Positions 32,501 through 45,600 of a stretch of 64,000 bases of DNA are shown here, piece by piece. The position numbers and the translations under genes were made by a program. The DNA is from Pisaster brevispinus (Eukaryota > Echinodermata > Asteroidea > Forcipulatida > Asteriidae): contig JAMKCF010000015.1 in assembly GCA_023634235.1 (NCBI GenBank), positions 12,558,087 to 12,622,086 on the forward strand, read 5' to 3'. A model generated the notes under the pieces. The model was not told where the DNA came from and did not search any database. It saw only the letters and a program-made list of their open reading frames with translations. The stretch's first letter is position 1. Every line of letters starts with the position of its first letter.

Positions 32501-33629
32501 ATCATCCATACTTGCAGCTAAGAGGCTCAGTTGGAAAGGACACTGCTTTACAATGCAGTCAAGCACAAAAAAGACGCCTTTTGCAGCCACCCACATTGAC
32601 TCATATATGACCAGATCAAGAGTGTTTCCTTTTTCCAGAGGGAGGAAAAAACTGGAGTGCCGAGACAAAAAACACTTGAGGCACAGGAGAGAACCAAAAT
32701 GCACAACTCTACTCACATACGGCCCTAGACAGGAATCGAACCAGGGCCAGAGAAGCAAGAGCTGAGAAGCATGTGCTTCATGCACTAGCCACCCATGCCA
32801 CCTATAAATACATTGATTATATTATATTGATATTATTGTGAGGCGATTTGAGAGGGCATAACTGGATTGAAACCTCTTATTGAATACAGAGGCTCACAAT
32901 GTAAACATTGTACAGGCTGTAATATACTTTTTACGGACTACTTATAATCTTACTGATTTTTCTGATGGCAAAAAAGTTGCGGAAACCAAATTATTTTAGG
33001 CGGACACCATGCGTAAATACACATTATTACTATCACTATTGATTTACCACAAGGAAGAGGAGAGACTCAAAATAAATTCCAGCTTACATAGTTTCATCAC
33101 AGGATTGTTCATTGCAAGGTTTCTTGGATGCCTTGGGGTTGTAGCTGCCCTGTCCACAGAAAGTTTTTTTCACTCTAGAATCATCACTGGTCTTAATGCA
33201 CTGGAAGCTATGGAAGGAGAAACCTATACCGAAAAAAAGACAAACCAAAGAAGAAGGATAAATCTCACTCATTCTAACTGACTTCATTGACACTTCTTTT
33301 GAACAATATCGTCTAAAACCATACACTTCTTTTCACACATCAACCTTCCAGGCCTCTTTCCTACTATAAACACTTGCACAAATATTCACCAACCTCCACC
33401 ACAAGATTGAGTGCACTGAGTCCATCCCATATCCTTCCAAATAAACTCAACTTCTGGTGTGGGTGCAGGAGGGGGATCTGTAGTGGCACGCCCCGGTAAA
33501 AGAGGTGGAGAGGCTGTTTGTTCTGTAATGGTAGAACCGGCTTTCTGTACATAGTAGCTGTAGGTCATGTTGACAGGTTTGCTGTTCTTTTTCCAGAAAA
33601 TCTGCAAAAGGGATGATTGACATTTTGAA

Positions 33630-33666
<37 letters not shown>

Positions 33667-36600
33667 TAACGTATTTGTATAGCGCCTACTGCAGGGCAGC
33701 TTCTAAGCGCTTAAACATCCAGTATTTTTCCTGCAAGATCTACTCCTTTACATAGCACCATGTAATGGTCTACAAGGTGCTATGGCGCAATATGCAGCAA
33801 ATCAAACCAGGAACACCGGGGCGGACCCCTTCTCTTTTTCGATAAGTGCACTGGGTTCTTTTATGTGCGTTACACAACACACGGGGCCAACGGCTTTACG
33901 TCCAATCCAAAGGACGAAGCAATCATGGTTAAGTGTCTTTATTGCTTAAGGATACAAGTTTCACGACCGGGACTCGAACCCACACTCTGCTGAGTCGGAA
34001 ACACCAAAGCTTGAGTCCGGTGCTCTTATCCGCTCGGCCATGACACGCCACTGAAATTGTGGAAATTGCTGTCTGAAAACTTAATTCATAATTGTACTTT
34101 TTTAGGTGGAGGGCATGTCACCCGAAAGCTTGACAACTTGACGTTAAATGCAAACAACATTTTCTACCCGTAAAGAAACATGGCAGAATTCACCCAAAAT
34201 TACAATCCGTAAAAGAAGTTTCATTTACCAGCAAATCCAAATCAGCTAGAAGTGGCCCAACAGAAAAGAGTCTGTCATCATCGGGGGAGTAAACAAATCG
34301 AGCTCTGCCTTCAATGAAGGAGTGTGGGCCAGACTGGGTGCTACGAGCATTTAGTATGTAAGACTTATCTGCTGTCCGTAATGCTGAATAAAGAATCAAT
34401 ACAAATACAACAATCACACCATTATTGAAGATTTTTCTTTGCGGGATGGTCATGCACAAAACACGTTAAGCATGACCAATGAATTGTACCATTTCACACT
34501 ATGACCTTACTTATTTGGGTCGGGTACCAATACACTTGGTACATCACTAAATCTGTATAAGAGACTCCAGTTTCATATTCAAGTCCCAAAATATATTGCT
34601 ACCATTTCACAGTGTTTTACTTGCAAACATGAGCAAACTTTACAGTATATAATGTGTATCAAAAACTTACAGACATTTCCTTTCAAAACAGAAAAACACA
34701 CAGTTTTCAACTCACCAATAAAGCTATCCGTCTGTGTGTTTTCCCTGACGTCGATATAGCGGGCCCCGGCAGGTAACGCATCAACTTGTTGATACTCTAC
34801 AAGCGAGCAAACGGTAGATACAAAGAGAACATTACGCTGATGTTGGCCAACTACAGATACACAGAATAGAGCTGCACCCTTATGATAACTAATACAATAG
34901 GACTCGGAACCAACTTTGGGCAACAAAAAAACGCTATTAAGTAAGTTTGGAATATTTCAATTATTTCTTCCATATGAATTTGTCATGTACAAAAATGTAA
35001 ACTTGGTTTCCCACGTAAATAACTCCTACCATACAGAGTACACACACACAGCGAGTGTGGTTCGCGCGCGCCTGAACAGTTTCGTGGTAAATACCATTGA
35101 GCAAACAGGGATGTTTAAATTCCGTGTAACTTAAAACTCTCACGTTATTAATGCAAACAATTTGATGCAGAAAGGAACATGCGATGTGCTACTATTTTGT
35201 TTATTATGAATAAATCACTCATGAAATTTTAATTTACTATCCAGAACATTTTAAACACAACAAAAGAGCAACACTGTGGCTAAATAATGGTACTCAGACA
35301 ATTCCACCCTGTACCAATGGTGGTACCGTCCATATCATCGCCACACACAAAAAACCTACACGCAGCAAGTGAACAATTTTCAAGAGAAGCAAAAACGTAT
35401 CTTGCTATTTTTAAAATGTGTGACACTATCTTAGAACAAAATGTTTACAAGAAGAAAGTGTATACATTATTGATTCTATTCATATAAGTTTTTCCAGTTA
35501 AACCTTCCGAGAAGTGTATGAATTTACCATTTTAGAAACATGCGTTGGAGTTTTAGAGTTGACACTGCCGAAGTTTTGACACGGACGTTTAATAGCAACG
35601 GCTGTTTTGAAGCTGTGAAATAACTTTTCATTGGTCTGAATTTCAACTAAAAAATGGCGTTGGAAAAACGTGTCCAATCACAAAATTTGTTAGAGCAGTG
35701 TGTTAGTCAGGATGTACACTTCCCAAATCCGTTTTGAACTAAGCAATCGGCCGTCGGGTTGCTGAAATAAGTTAACATAAGAGCCCTTATGTGGCTAGAT
35801 TAGGTAGACTTTAGCAATTTCTCCATACAAAATTGACCAAGACTGCACGTAAAACCCCTCAAAATTACGTGACAAAAATGTTTTCTGAATGTAAAATAGA
35901 TATGACATGATGAAGGAGTAGATATTCAGGATTATTTTACCGTTTTGAACTAGTTTGTACGATAAACAGTTCCAGAGATATGATTGCATTTATCCACAAA
36001 ACTTGTGTTTTCCAGTAAATTTGTACACGTAACGAATGCGCGCGCGAACCGGTGAATGTATTCAACAGAAAGTTTACATGACAAAGTCATATGCTGTGGG
36101 TCTTATTCTAATATTTTGTTGAAAAGTCAAGATGTGGCTTTGTAGTTTTCAAATCTTTACTAGCTTCCACTTTTTCCTCACTGATCAAGTTTTCTCACTG
36201 ATCCAATTTCCTTGAAGAAGATACCAATCAAGTTCCGTTGATGGAGATACTGATCTAGTTTGTTTGATGGAGATACCGATCAAGTTTCTTTGATAAAGAT
36301 ACTGATCAAGTTTCTTTGATGAAGATACTGATCTAGTTTCTTTGATGAAGATACTGATCAAGTTTCTTTGATGAAGATACTGATCAAGTTTCTTTGATGA
36401 AGATACTGATCTAGTTTCTTTGATAAAGATACTGATCTAGTTTCTTTGATGAAGATACTGATAAGTTTCTTTGATGAAGATACTGATCTAGTTACTTTGA
36501 TGAAGATACTGATCTAGTTACTTTGATAAAGATACTGATCAGGTTTCTTTGATGAAGATACTGATCAGGTTTCTTTGATGGAGATACTGATCAAGTTTCT

Positions 36601-39600
36601 TTGATGAAGCTACTGATCAAGTTTCTTTGATGAAGATACTGATCAGGTTTCTTTGATGAAGTTACTGATCAAGTTTCTTTGACGAAGATACTGATCAGGT
36701 TTCTTTGATGAAGATACTGATCTAGTTTCTTTGATGAAGATACTGATCTAGTTTCTTTGATAAAGATACTGATCAAGTTTCTTTGATGAAGTTACTGATC
36801 TAGTTACTTTGATAAAGATACTGATCTTGTTTCTTTGATGAAGATACTGATCTAGATTCTTTGATAAAGATACTGATCTAGTTTCTTTGATAAAGATACT
36901 GATCAAGTTTCTTTGACGAAGATACTGATCAGGTTTCTTTGATGAAGATACTGATCTAGTTTCTTTGATGAAGCTACTTATCAAGTTTCTTTGATGAAGC
37001 TACTTATCAAGTTTCTTTGATGAAGATACTGATCAAGTTTCTTTGATGAAGATACTGATCAGGTTTCTTTGATGAAGATACTGATCTAGTTTCTTTGATG
37101 AAGCTACTGATCAAGTTTCTTTGATGAAGATACTGATCAAGTTTCTTTGATGAAGATACTGATCAGGTTTCTTTGATGAAGATACTGATCTAGTTTCTTT
37201 GATGAAGCTACTGATCAAGTTTCTTTGATGAAGCTACTGATCTAGTTTCTTTGATGAAGCTACTGATCAAGTTTCTTTGATGAAGCTACTGATCAAGTTT
37301 CTTTGATGAAGATACTGATCAGGTTTCTTTGATGAAGATACTGATCAAGTTTCTTTGATGAAGCTACTGATCAAGTTTCTTTGATGAAGCTACTGATCAA
37401 GTTTCTTTGATGAAGATACTGATCAGGTTTCTTTGATGAAGATACTGATCTAGTTTCTTTGATGAAGCTACTGATCTAGTTTCTTTGATGAAGATACTGA
37501 TCTAGTTTCTTTGATGAAGCGACTGAGCTATTTTCTTTGATGAAGCTATCTATCAGGTTTTTTTTATGAATATAAAAATAGCAAGACAATTTGATAATAC
37601 ACTTTAATAAGACAAAAGCATGGCTTTTAAACAATTACAGCTTCTCTTACTTTTCTTTGGCTCACTGTAAAAATGTTTCTGAATGAAGTTACACTGGCTG
37701 TTATCTCCTTCACATATCCCACATCTGTCATCGACTTTGCTTGAATCAACAACTTTGTCACATCCTAGTTTCTGTGGTTGACAGACAAGATAATTATTTC
37801 ACATTTTATCGATACAGTTCTGTCTCCACAACCATAAAAGGATATAGACCTTGTCCCTTATTTAATATCCTAAAGAGACACTCGTTCAAAGGGCAAATGC
37901 AAAGTTTAAAACAAAATGGTTTACCCTCCCTCTAACACAAACTCACTTGGCACTTGGGCCACACAAACTTCACTTCTTTTAGCAACTTTTTTTGTCTGTT
38001 ATGCTTTCACTAGTTTGACTATTTGAAGTTAATCTATTAACACCAGCAAAATATCAGAGATGGAGATGGATTTGAACAAGTAATAGCTTGCCCCAACTTG
38101 CATCCTGGACATGCTAAACATCTATCAACCATCTTGCAACCTTCGAAATGGAAATAAACATTTTCTTCATAGAAGTAAAGTCTCACCGCTCCTGGGGAGA
38201 GAGATCATTTTCAGCTGCAGAACCATATCTCAGGAATCAGCTACCCCTTCACATAAAAACCTCAAATAATATTCACTCATTCAAAAAGACTCTCAAAACA
38301 CACCTTTTTTTTTATGTCAAAAGCTTTTAGTTCCTCTTAACTGGATTTTCTTTTGGGTTCCTTCCCCTATTGTTTTTTCCTCTTCCTTTGTTGCAGTGCC
38401 TTGAGCACCTTTGGTGGATTTGTAAGTCTTCGTTATTATTTCATCTTATCACAGCATGCAAAATAAAAAGATCACATTTTCCTTCGTGCTGGTAACTCCT
38501 CGAGTCGGGCTACGTCCCGTAGCCTTAGATCTCAAGGACCTTTCTCAGAATCCTCGCTGTTCCCAAAAGCGCCGCCTTCTGCAACAGATCTACCCTCACA
38601 TTTGTCCCTATTTCCTCTAGATGTTTCCCCAGTGCTTTCTGAATGGTGCCAAGTGCTCCAACCACCACGGTTAGTATTATTATTAATGGTAATTGTTCTT
38701 ACCACACATTGGCCTTGCACACAGATACTGTGATGGTCATCATATGAACAAGGTGTTCCATCGGTCACAATGTATTCCGTCACAACAACATCATCTGTCT
38801 TCTTGGAAATGCATGTTAATCTACACTGTAAGGTTTCTATGGCAACGAAATAAACATAAAATAAATATTATGTAATAAATTCAGAATATGAGTTAAACAA
38901 ACTTTGGCAAACTTCAGTCTTCTGGACAGACTGTTTCGTACCATAAGGCACTCATCAGCAGAATGACGAAAATAGAATACAGTAGCTTCTTACCTTATTT
39001 CGAATTAAGCGCGCGCATGCGTGACGCGCGCTACGCCATTGAAGTAAGTACGCGTTTACGTCACTGAAGTAAGAACACATCTGTCTCGATGCCGGCACTT
39101 TGAGACGATTTCGCTTTTCTTATTCAGTGTACCTAGGTCTGGCCTACATATGATTATGTACTTCTCTGCTATACACAAATTGCATCTCTTGTTTGTCCAG
39201 AAGAGAGATATGCCAGAGTTTATTACATGTTATAGCTCTACAGAGATGTATCGAGTACTGTGAATTGTGATAGAAGACGATTTCATTGGATAAAATAAAT
39301 ATTATATATATACAAATACTTCGTCTGTGTATAACACATTTTTAACATAATTCCACACAGCAGTAACATTGTTATTACGCAGTTCAATTTCCACTCTCCT
39401 TTGGGTCACTCCAATGACACTAACTTACTATTTCCATTCTCAAATGGGCACCATGAGTAAGTTGTTGCTCTGTGAGTCACTTACTACATATTTCCATTCT
39501 CAAATGGAAGCCATGTGTGAGCTTTTGCTCTGTGAGTATTCTCAAATGGGTGCCATGAGTAAGCTGTTGCTCTGTGAGTGACTTACTACATGTATTTCCG

Positions 39601-42600
39601 TTCTCAAATGGGAGCCATGTGTGAGCTTTTGCTCTGTATTCTCAAATGGGCGCATGAGTAAGTTGTTGCTCTGTGAGTGACTTACTATATGTATTTCCAT
39701 TCTCAAATGGGAGCCATGTGTGAGCTTTTGCTCTGTATTCTCAAATGGGCGCATAAGTTGTTGCTCTGTGAGTGACTTACTACATGTATTTCCATTCTCA
39801 AATGGGAGCCATGTGTGAGCTTTTGCTCTGTATTCTCAAATGGGCGCATGAGTAAGTTGTTGCTCTGTGAGTGACTTACTACATGTATTTCCATTCTCAA
39901 ATGGGAGCCATGTGTGAGCTTTTGCTCTGTGAGTATTCTCAAATGGGCGCCATGAGTGAGTTGTTGCTCTGTGAGTATTCTCAAATGGGCGCCATGAGTG
40001 AGCTGTTGCTGTGAGTGACTTACTGTTTCTATTCTCAAATGGGCGCCATGAGTGAGCTGTTGCTCTGTGAGTGACTTACTGTTTCTATTCTCTAATGGGA
40101 ACCATGAGTGAGTTGTTGCTCTGTGAGTGACTTACTGTTTCTATTCTCAAATGGGAACCATGAGTGAGTTGTTGCTCTGTGAGTGACTTACTGTTTCTAT
40201 TCTCTAATGGGAACCATGAGTGAGTTGTTGCTCTGTGAGTGACTTACTGTTTCTATTCTCTAATGGGAACCATGAGTGAGTTGTTGCTCTGTGAGTGACT
40301 TACTGTTTCTATTCTCAAATGGGAACCATGAGTGAGTTGTTGCTCTGTGAGTGACTTACTGTTTCTATTCTCAAATGGGAACCATGAGTGAGTTGTTGCT
40401 CTGTGAGTGACTTACTGTTTCTATTCTCAAATGGGAACCATGAGTGAGCTGTTGCTCTGTGAGTGACTTACTGTTTCTATTCTCTAATGGGAACCATGAG
40501 TGAGTTGTTGCTCTGTGAGTGACTTACTGTTTCTATTCTCTAATGGCAACCATGAGTGAGTTGTTGCTCTGTGAGTGACTTACTGTTTCTATTCTCAAAT
40601 GGGAACCATGAGTGAGTTGTTGCTCTGTGAGTGACTTACTGTTTCTATTCTCTAATGGGAACCATGAGTGAGCTGTTGCTCTGTGAGTGACTTACTGTTT
40701 CTATTCTATAATGGGAACCATGAGTGAGTTGTTGCTCTGTGATTGACTTACTGTTTCTATTCTCAAATGGGAACCATGAGTGAGCTGTTGCTCTGTGAGT
40801 GACTTACTGTTTCTATTCTCTAATGGGAACCATGAGTGAGTTGTTGCTCTGTGAGTGACTTCCTGTTTCTATTCTCAAATGGGAACCATGAGTGAGTTGT
40901 AGCTCTGTGAGTGACTTACTGTTTCTATTCTCAAATGGGAACCATGAGTGAGCTGTTGCTCTGTGAGTGACTTACTGTTTCTATTATCTAATGGGAACCA
41001 TGAGTGAGTTGTTGCTCTGTGAGTGACTTACTGTTTCTATTCTCAAATGGGAACCATGAGTGAGTTGTTGCTCTGTGAGTGACTTACTGTTTCTATTCTC
41101 AAATGGGAACCATGAGTGAGTTGTTGCTCTGTGAGTGACTTACTGTTTCTATTCTCAAATGGGAACCATGAGTGAGTTGTTGCTCTGTGAGTGACTTACT
41201 GTTTCTATTCTCAAATGGGAACCATGAGTGAGTTGTTGCTCTGTGAGTGACTTACTGTTTCTATTCTCTAATGGGAACCATGAGTGAGTTGTTGCTCTGT
41301 GCGTGACTTACTGTTTCTATTCTCAAATGGGAACCATGAGTGAGTTGTTGCTCTGTGAGTGACTTACTGTTTCTATTCTCTAATGGGAACCATGAGTGAG
41401 CTGTTGCTCTGTGAGTGACTTACTGTTTCTATTCTCTAATGGGAACCATGAGTGAGTTGTTGCTCTGTGAGTGACTTACTGTTTCTATTCTCAAATGGGA
41501 ACCATGAGTGAGTTTTTGCTCTGTGAGTGACTTACTGTTTCTATTCTCAAATGGGAACCATGAGTGAGTTGTTGCTCTGTGAGTGACTTACTGTTTCTAT
41601 TCTCAAATGGGAACCATGAGTGAGTTGTTGCTCTGTGAGTGACTTACTGTTTCTATTCTCTAATGGGAACCATGAGCGAGCTGTTGCTCTGTGAGTGACT
41701 TACTGTTTCTATTCTCTAATGGGAACCATGAGTGAGTTGTTGCTCTGTGAGTGACTTACTGTTTCTATTCTCAAATGGGAACCATGAGTGAGTTTTTGCT
41801 CTGTGAGTATTCTCTAATGGGAACCATGAGTGAGTTGTTGCTCTGTGAGTGACTTACTGTTTCTATTCTCAAATGGGACCATGAGTGAGTTGTTGGTCTG
41901 TGAGTATTCTCAAAATTGGAACTATGAGTAAGCTGTTGCTCTGTGAGTGACTTACTGTTTCTATTCTCAAATGGGAACCATGAGTGAGTTGTTGCTCTGT
42001 GAGTGAAGCTGGCGAGATTGTCTTCACACTGCTTAGCTCGTCTGTCTTCCAAATCGCCAACACAAGCCTAAAAGTAATATCATTGCAAAACAAAATAAAA
42101 ATAAACAAATCAGAATCTTTAAAAATAGGCATCACAAAAATGCCAATTTGAATAAAATTGTAGGTGTTACATATTTGGATACACTGCCAACGATGGACGC
42201 TAAGTCTGCATTATACTCAGACTTCCTCCAAAACAAAAACAAACACAACTCTTTTCCATGAGGTTTTGTGACTAAATGCCACAGCCAAAAATTTATTTGT
42301 AACATTTTTGTGAACCAATGTCACCTCCAAAAACATGTCAAAAAATGTAAAATGTATACCGGATACCAACTTGACCTGGGCAAACCGGTAAAAAATTAGC
42401 TGGGCACACATGACCCAGATGGGCACCTTGGCCCGTACCAAATGGGCACACTTGCCCAAAAACCAATAGGCCTTTTAAAGCCACTGGGCTGCAGTCCCAG
42501 CACCATGTATAATATGTGCCTTTAGCACAGGGCACCTTGGCCCCAATCACTTTAACAAAGCCAAATCTTAAAAAACCTGAATTATCAAAAGCCAACTTAT

Positions 42601-45600
42601 GTGACATAATACAGTAACAATGTTATCACCTAGGGGACAGGAACATTCCACCGTGTAAAGCATGTGGAATAATAGCACCCAGTGTAAAAGCCGGGTGCTG
42701 TTACCGAGTCCGAACTTCACAATTACTGTTTAAAATGTTACTGTACATTACCCCCACCAATAAACATGATTGCCTTGTTATGTTGACGGAGTGTACCCCA
42801 AACCAAAAAACGCTTCCACCGGCAAAAACCAACGGGGGCGAAACGGGGCGGAGGAGGGATGAAAGTAAATTGTAAAAAACTTTTGCACTACATGTGCATC
42901 CTCTGACAGGCTGTGACAGAATGACATGAGGTTTTCCCTAGAGCCCGCCAAAAATGTATGCCCTGATAAAAGAAGCATCCCAATTGGTTGCCCTAAACCT
43001 TGCAACTATTGGCCATTGAGTGTCCCCCTGATTGGCCAAAAAGGAAGCCAATGATTGGCTGTTTGGCTGAAAACCCTAAACCTCATTCTGTCACAAAAAT
43101 TACAATGGACTTTCATGTACAAAGTTGTGCCTAGTGCTTGCTTATTACTGATTGGCCAATAGTGTCAGGCCCTAAATCCATATTAATGCATATTCAGATC
43201 AAACAACCACACACCCTCTGTGGTGACCTATATATCAATAAAGTCAAAACATTATAATGTATAACATTTGCACTGGCTTATTGTATACATGTAAACAAGG
43301 TGACCTATAAAAATCCATACTGTACTCTGAGTATAAAGCATTTGATCCTTAATGGATAAAATGTGTTAGCATTGACAACTAAACTGTAAAGAATTGCTGT
43401 AATGATTTATTATTCTTTCACAACATTGGATCTAAAATTGAATAAGTTGTTTACAATTACAGTATGACTCAAAAAGGGATCGACAATCTGAAGTCTCAGA
43501 TTGTACAAAAGTGTAATAGACAAAGGTTGTGCTACCAGATTTGTAACCAAGTTTGCTACTTGAGTCCTTCAGACAATAGATTGATTTGGATTGAACATTT
43601 TACCTTAACATTACACAGACGGTATTCATAACAATCTCCTTTACAGTCTTTACCTCCATGAGATGGCCTACAAAGACACACACAATATAGGACTTGAATA
43701 GATCTCAAACCTTCCAAAGTTCAACAGCACTACATGTACTACTACAAACATTTTTCCTACGTAGTACACTGCCATGAAAGTTTACAAATCTGTTGTTAAT
43801 ACACTCTGCATCACACCATTTCACCCTGCCTTACTTTTTGAGTAACAGTTTGATTTTAGCGTGTAATACATTTCCGTGAAGAACCAAATCACTTTTTAAT
43901 CACCCAAAGCATTAGATATAGACCCTTTTGACTAAATAAAATAAATTCAAGCAAAATTGTATTTTGAGATGAACCCATTGTGTCTCTTTCTGCTCAACCA
44001 ACCAATTCTTGGATTAACACACTTTGTTTTCACAACTTAGCAAGGATGAGTAATTGCTGTAGAATCCCTATGGGAATTCCTGGAGAGCGGGTCATTGTTG
44101 GATTGTGTTAGTGAAAAACAAACCCCCATGGCAATAAGACAATTGGCATGCTATTTGGCTAGCTGCAGTTGTAGAACTTGGGATTTTTTAGATTTTTGGA
44201 GAAAACAAATTATGGAGTACCGATTTTTTAATTAAAAACTGTTACTCAATAAGTGAGCGATAGTGTCATGGAGGGTAATACAGACAAAGAAACGTATGTC
44301 CCAAAAAAGGGCCAGTTAAAATCTGAGTACTTACGCTGGGTTATCACATTTCCTAGTTCTGACTTTGACGCCAACATCACACGGGTAGGAGCAATCACTC
44401 CATTGAGACCATTTACTCCACTCTCCATTCTGTCTGCCCATGTCTCTGTAAACACAGATTCCTTGAATGCACCACTACACACCCAAAAAGAAGTTTGGTT
44501 TTGTCACACTTTATGAGTTTCAAGTACAGATGTCTAGTATCACACCATCCAATTAGGAAATTGTGTTTACGGCAATACACAAATCAAGTGATTACACCAC
44601 AATCAACATCCCTTTTCAAAATACTTATTTATAACAAACATATAACAAACCCTTAAATCCAATAGACTTATATCAATGTCTTCGCTCCACGCATTGTTGG
44701 TACTGCACAAATATCTATGAACATTATGCTACATAAGTAACACCTACCCCCCACACACTAAAACACCCATAACTGGCCTTTGCACTCAAAATGAGTCTAA
44801 ATCAGCTTTAAACAAAAACTATGGAGCTGATAACAGGCTCCTAAACAGCACATATCAAAATTCACAAGCCCCAATGTAGTCTTTACCAAATGTACAACCA
44901 TTCCTACCTTGTCGTTACCACAAGGGGACCCATCAAGTGCTGGTCCCTTCTTAGTGCGACAGTATTGGGGATCCCACGGATCAATACACCACAATTGATG
45001 ACATGATTTAGACTCCTCAGGCTGCAACAAAAAGTTGTTTAACTATTAAACAGAGAGTAATAAACCACAAGGGAAACTGACTAGGTAAAATTTTTAAATA
45101 GTTTGGGTTTTGAACAAAGAAAATTTGACTGGGCGGGGCTTTGAACCATCGACCTCCGGATTAACGTACCGGCGCTCTACCAACTGAGCTATCCAGCCCT
45201 ATGATGGCGGTCTCCCTATTAGTCAATATCTTTGTTCGGGGGTGCCAGTCAGAAGCCATGCAACCATGCAAAAGTCGCATCCCCTTAAGGTGATCCCGTG
45301 GCTGCCGCTTCCCAGGTTGTATCGTAAACTTGGGTGTGATCCCCGGCTACATGGCAGCCAACGGTTGCATGGCTTCTGACTGGTACCCCTGAGCAAAGAT
45401 ATTGACTAATAGGGAGACCCCCATCATAGGGCTGGATAGCTCATTTGGTAGAGCGCCGGTACGTTAATCCGGAGGTCGTTGGTTCAAGTCCCGCTCCAGT
45501 CAAAATGTCATTGTTCAAAACCCAAACTATTTATCAAACAGAGATTAAGCATTGCGTTATGAATGATCAGGACTATTCTTCAGGACTTTCTGACAATAAC

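Noticed and set aside
36180..42006. CRISPR-like arrays
   Set aside because: Units are contiguous minisatellite repeats without unique spacers, in an animal intron.
39542..42135. Open frames of 70-111 codons with repeated [14 protein letters not shown] peptides
   Set aside because: Products of the 56 bp intronic array. Only the first 112 nt exon (41956-42067) is supported as coding.
42338..42607. Minus-strand frame with repeated [17 protein letters not shown] peptide
   Set aside because: Local short repeat of GGGCACA-type sequence in an ADAMTS intron; it does not fit between the flanking exons.
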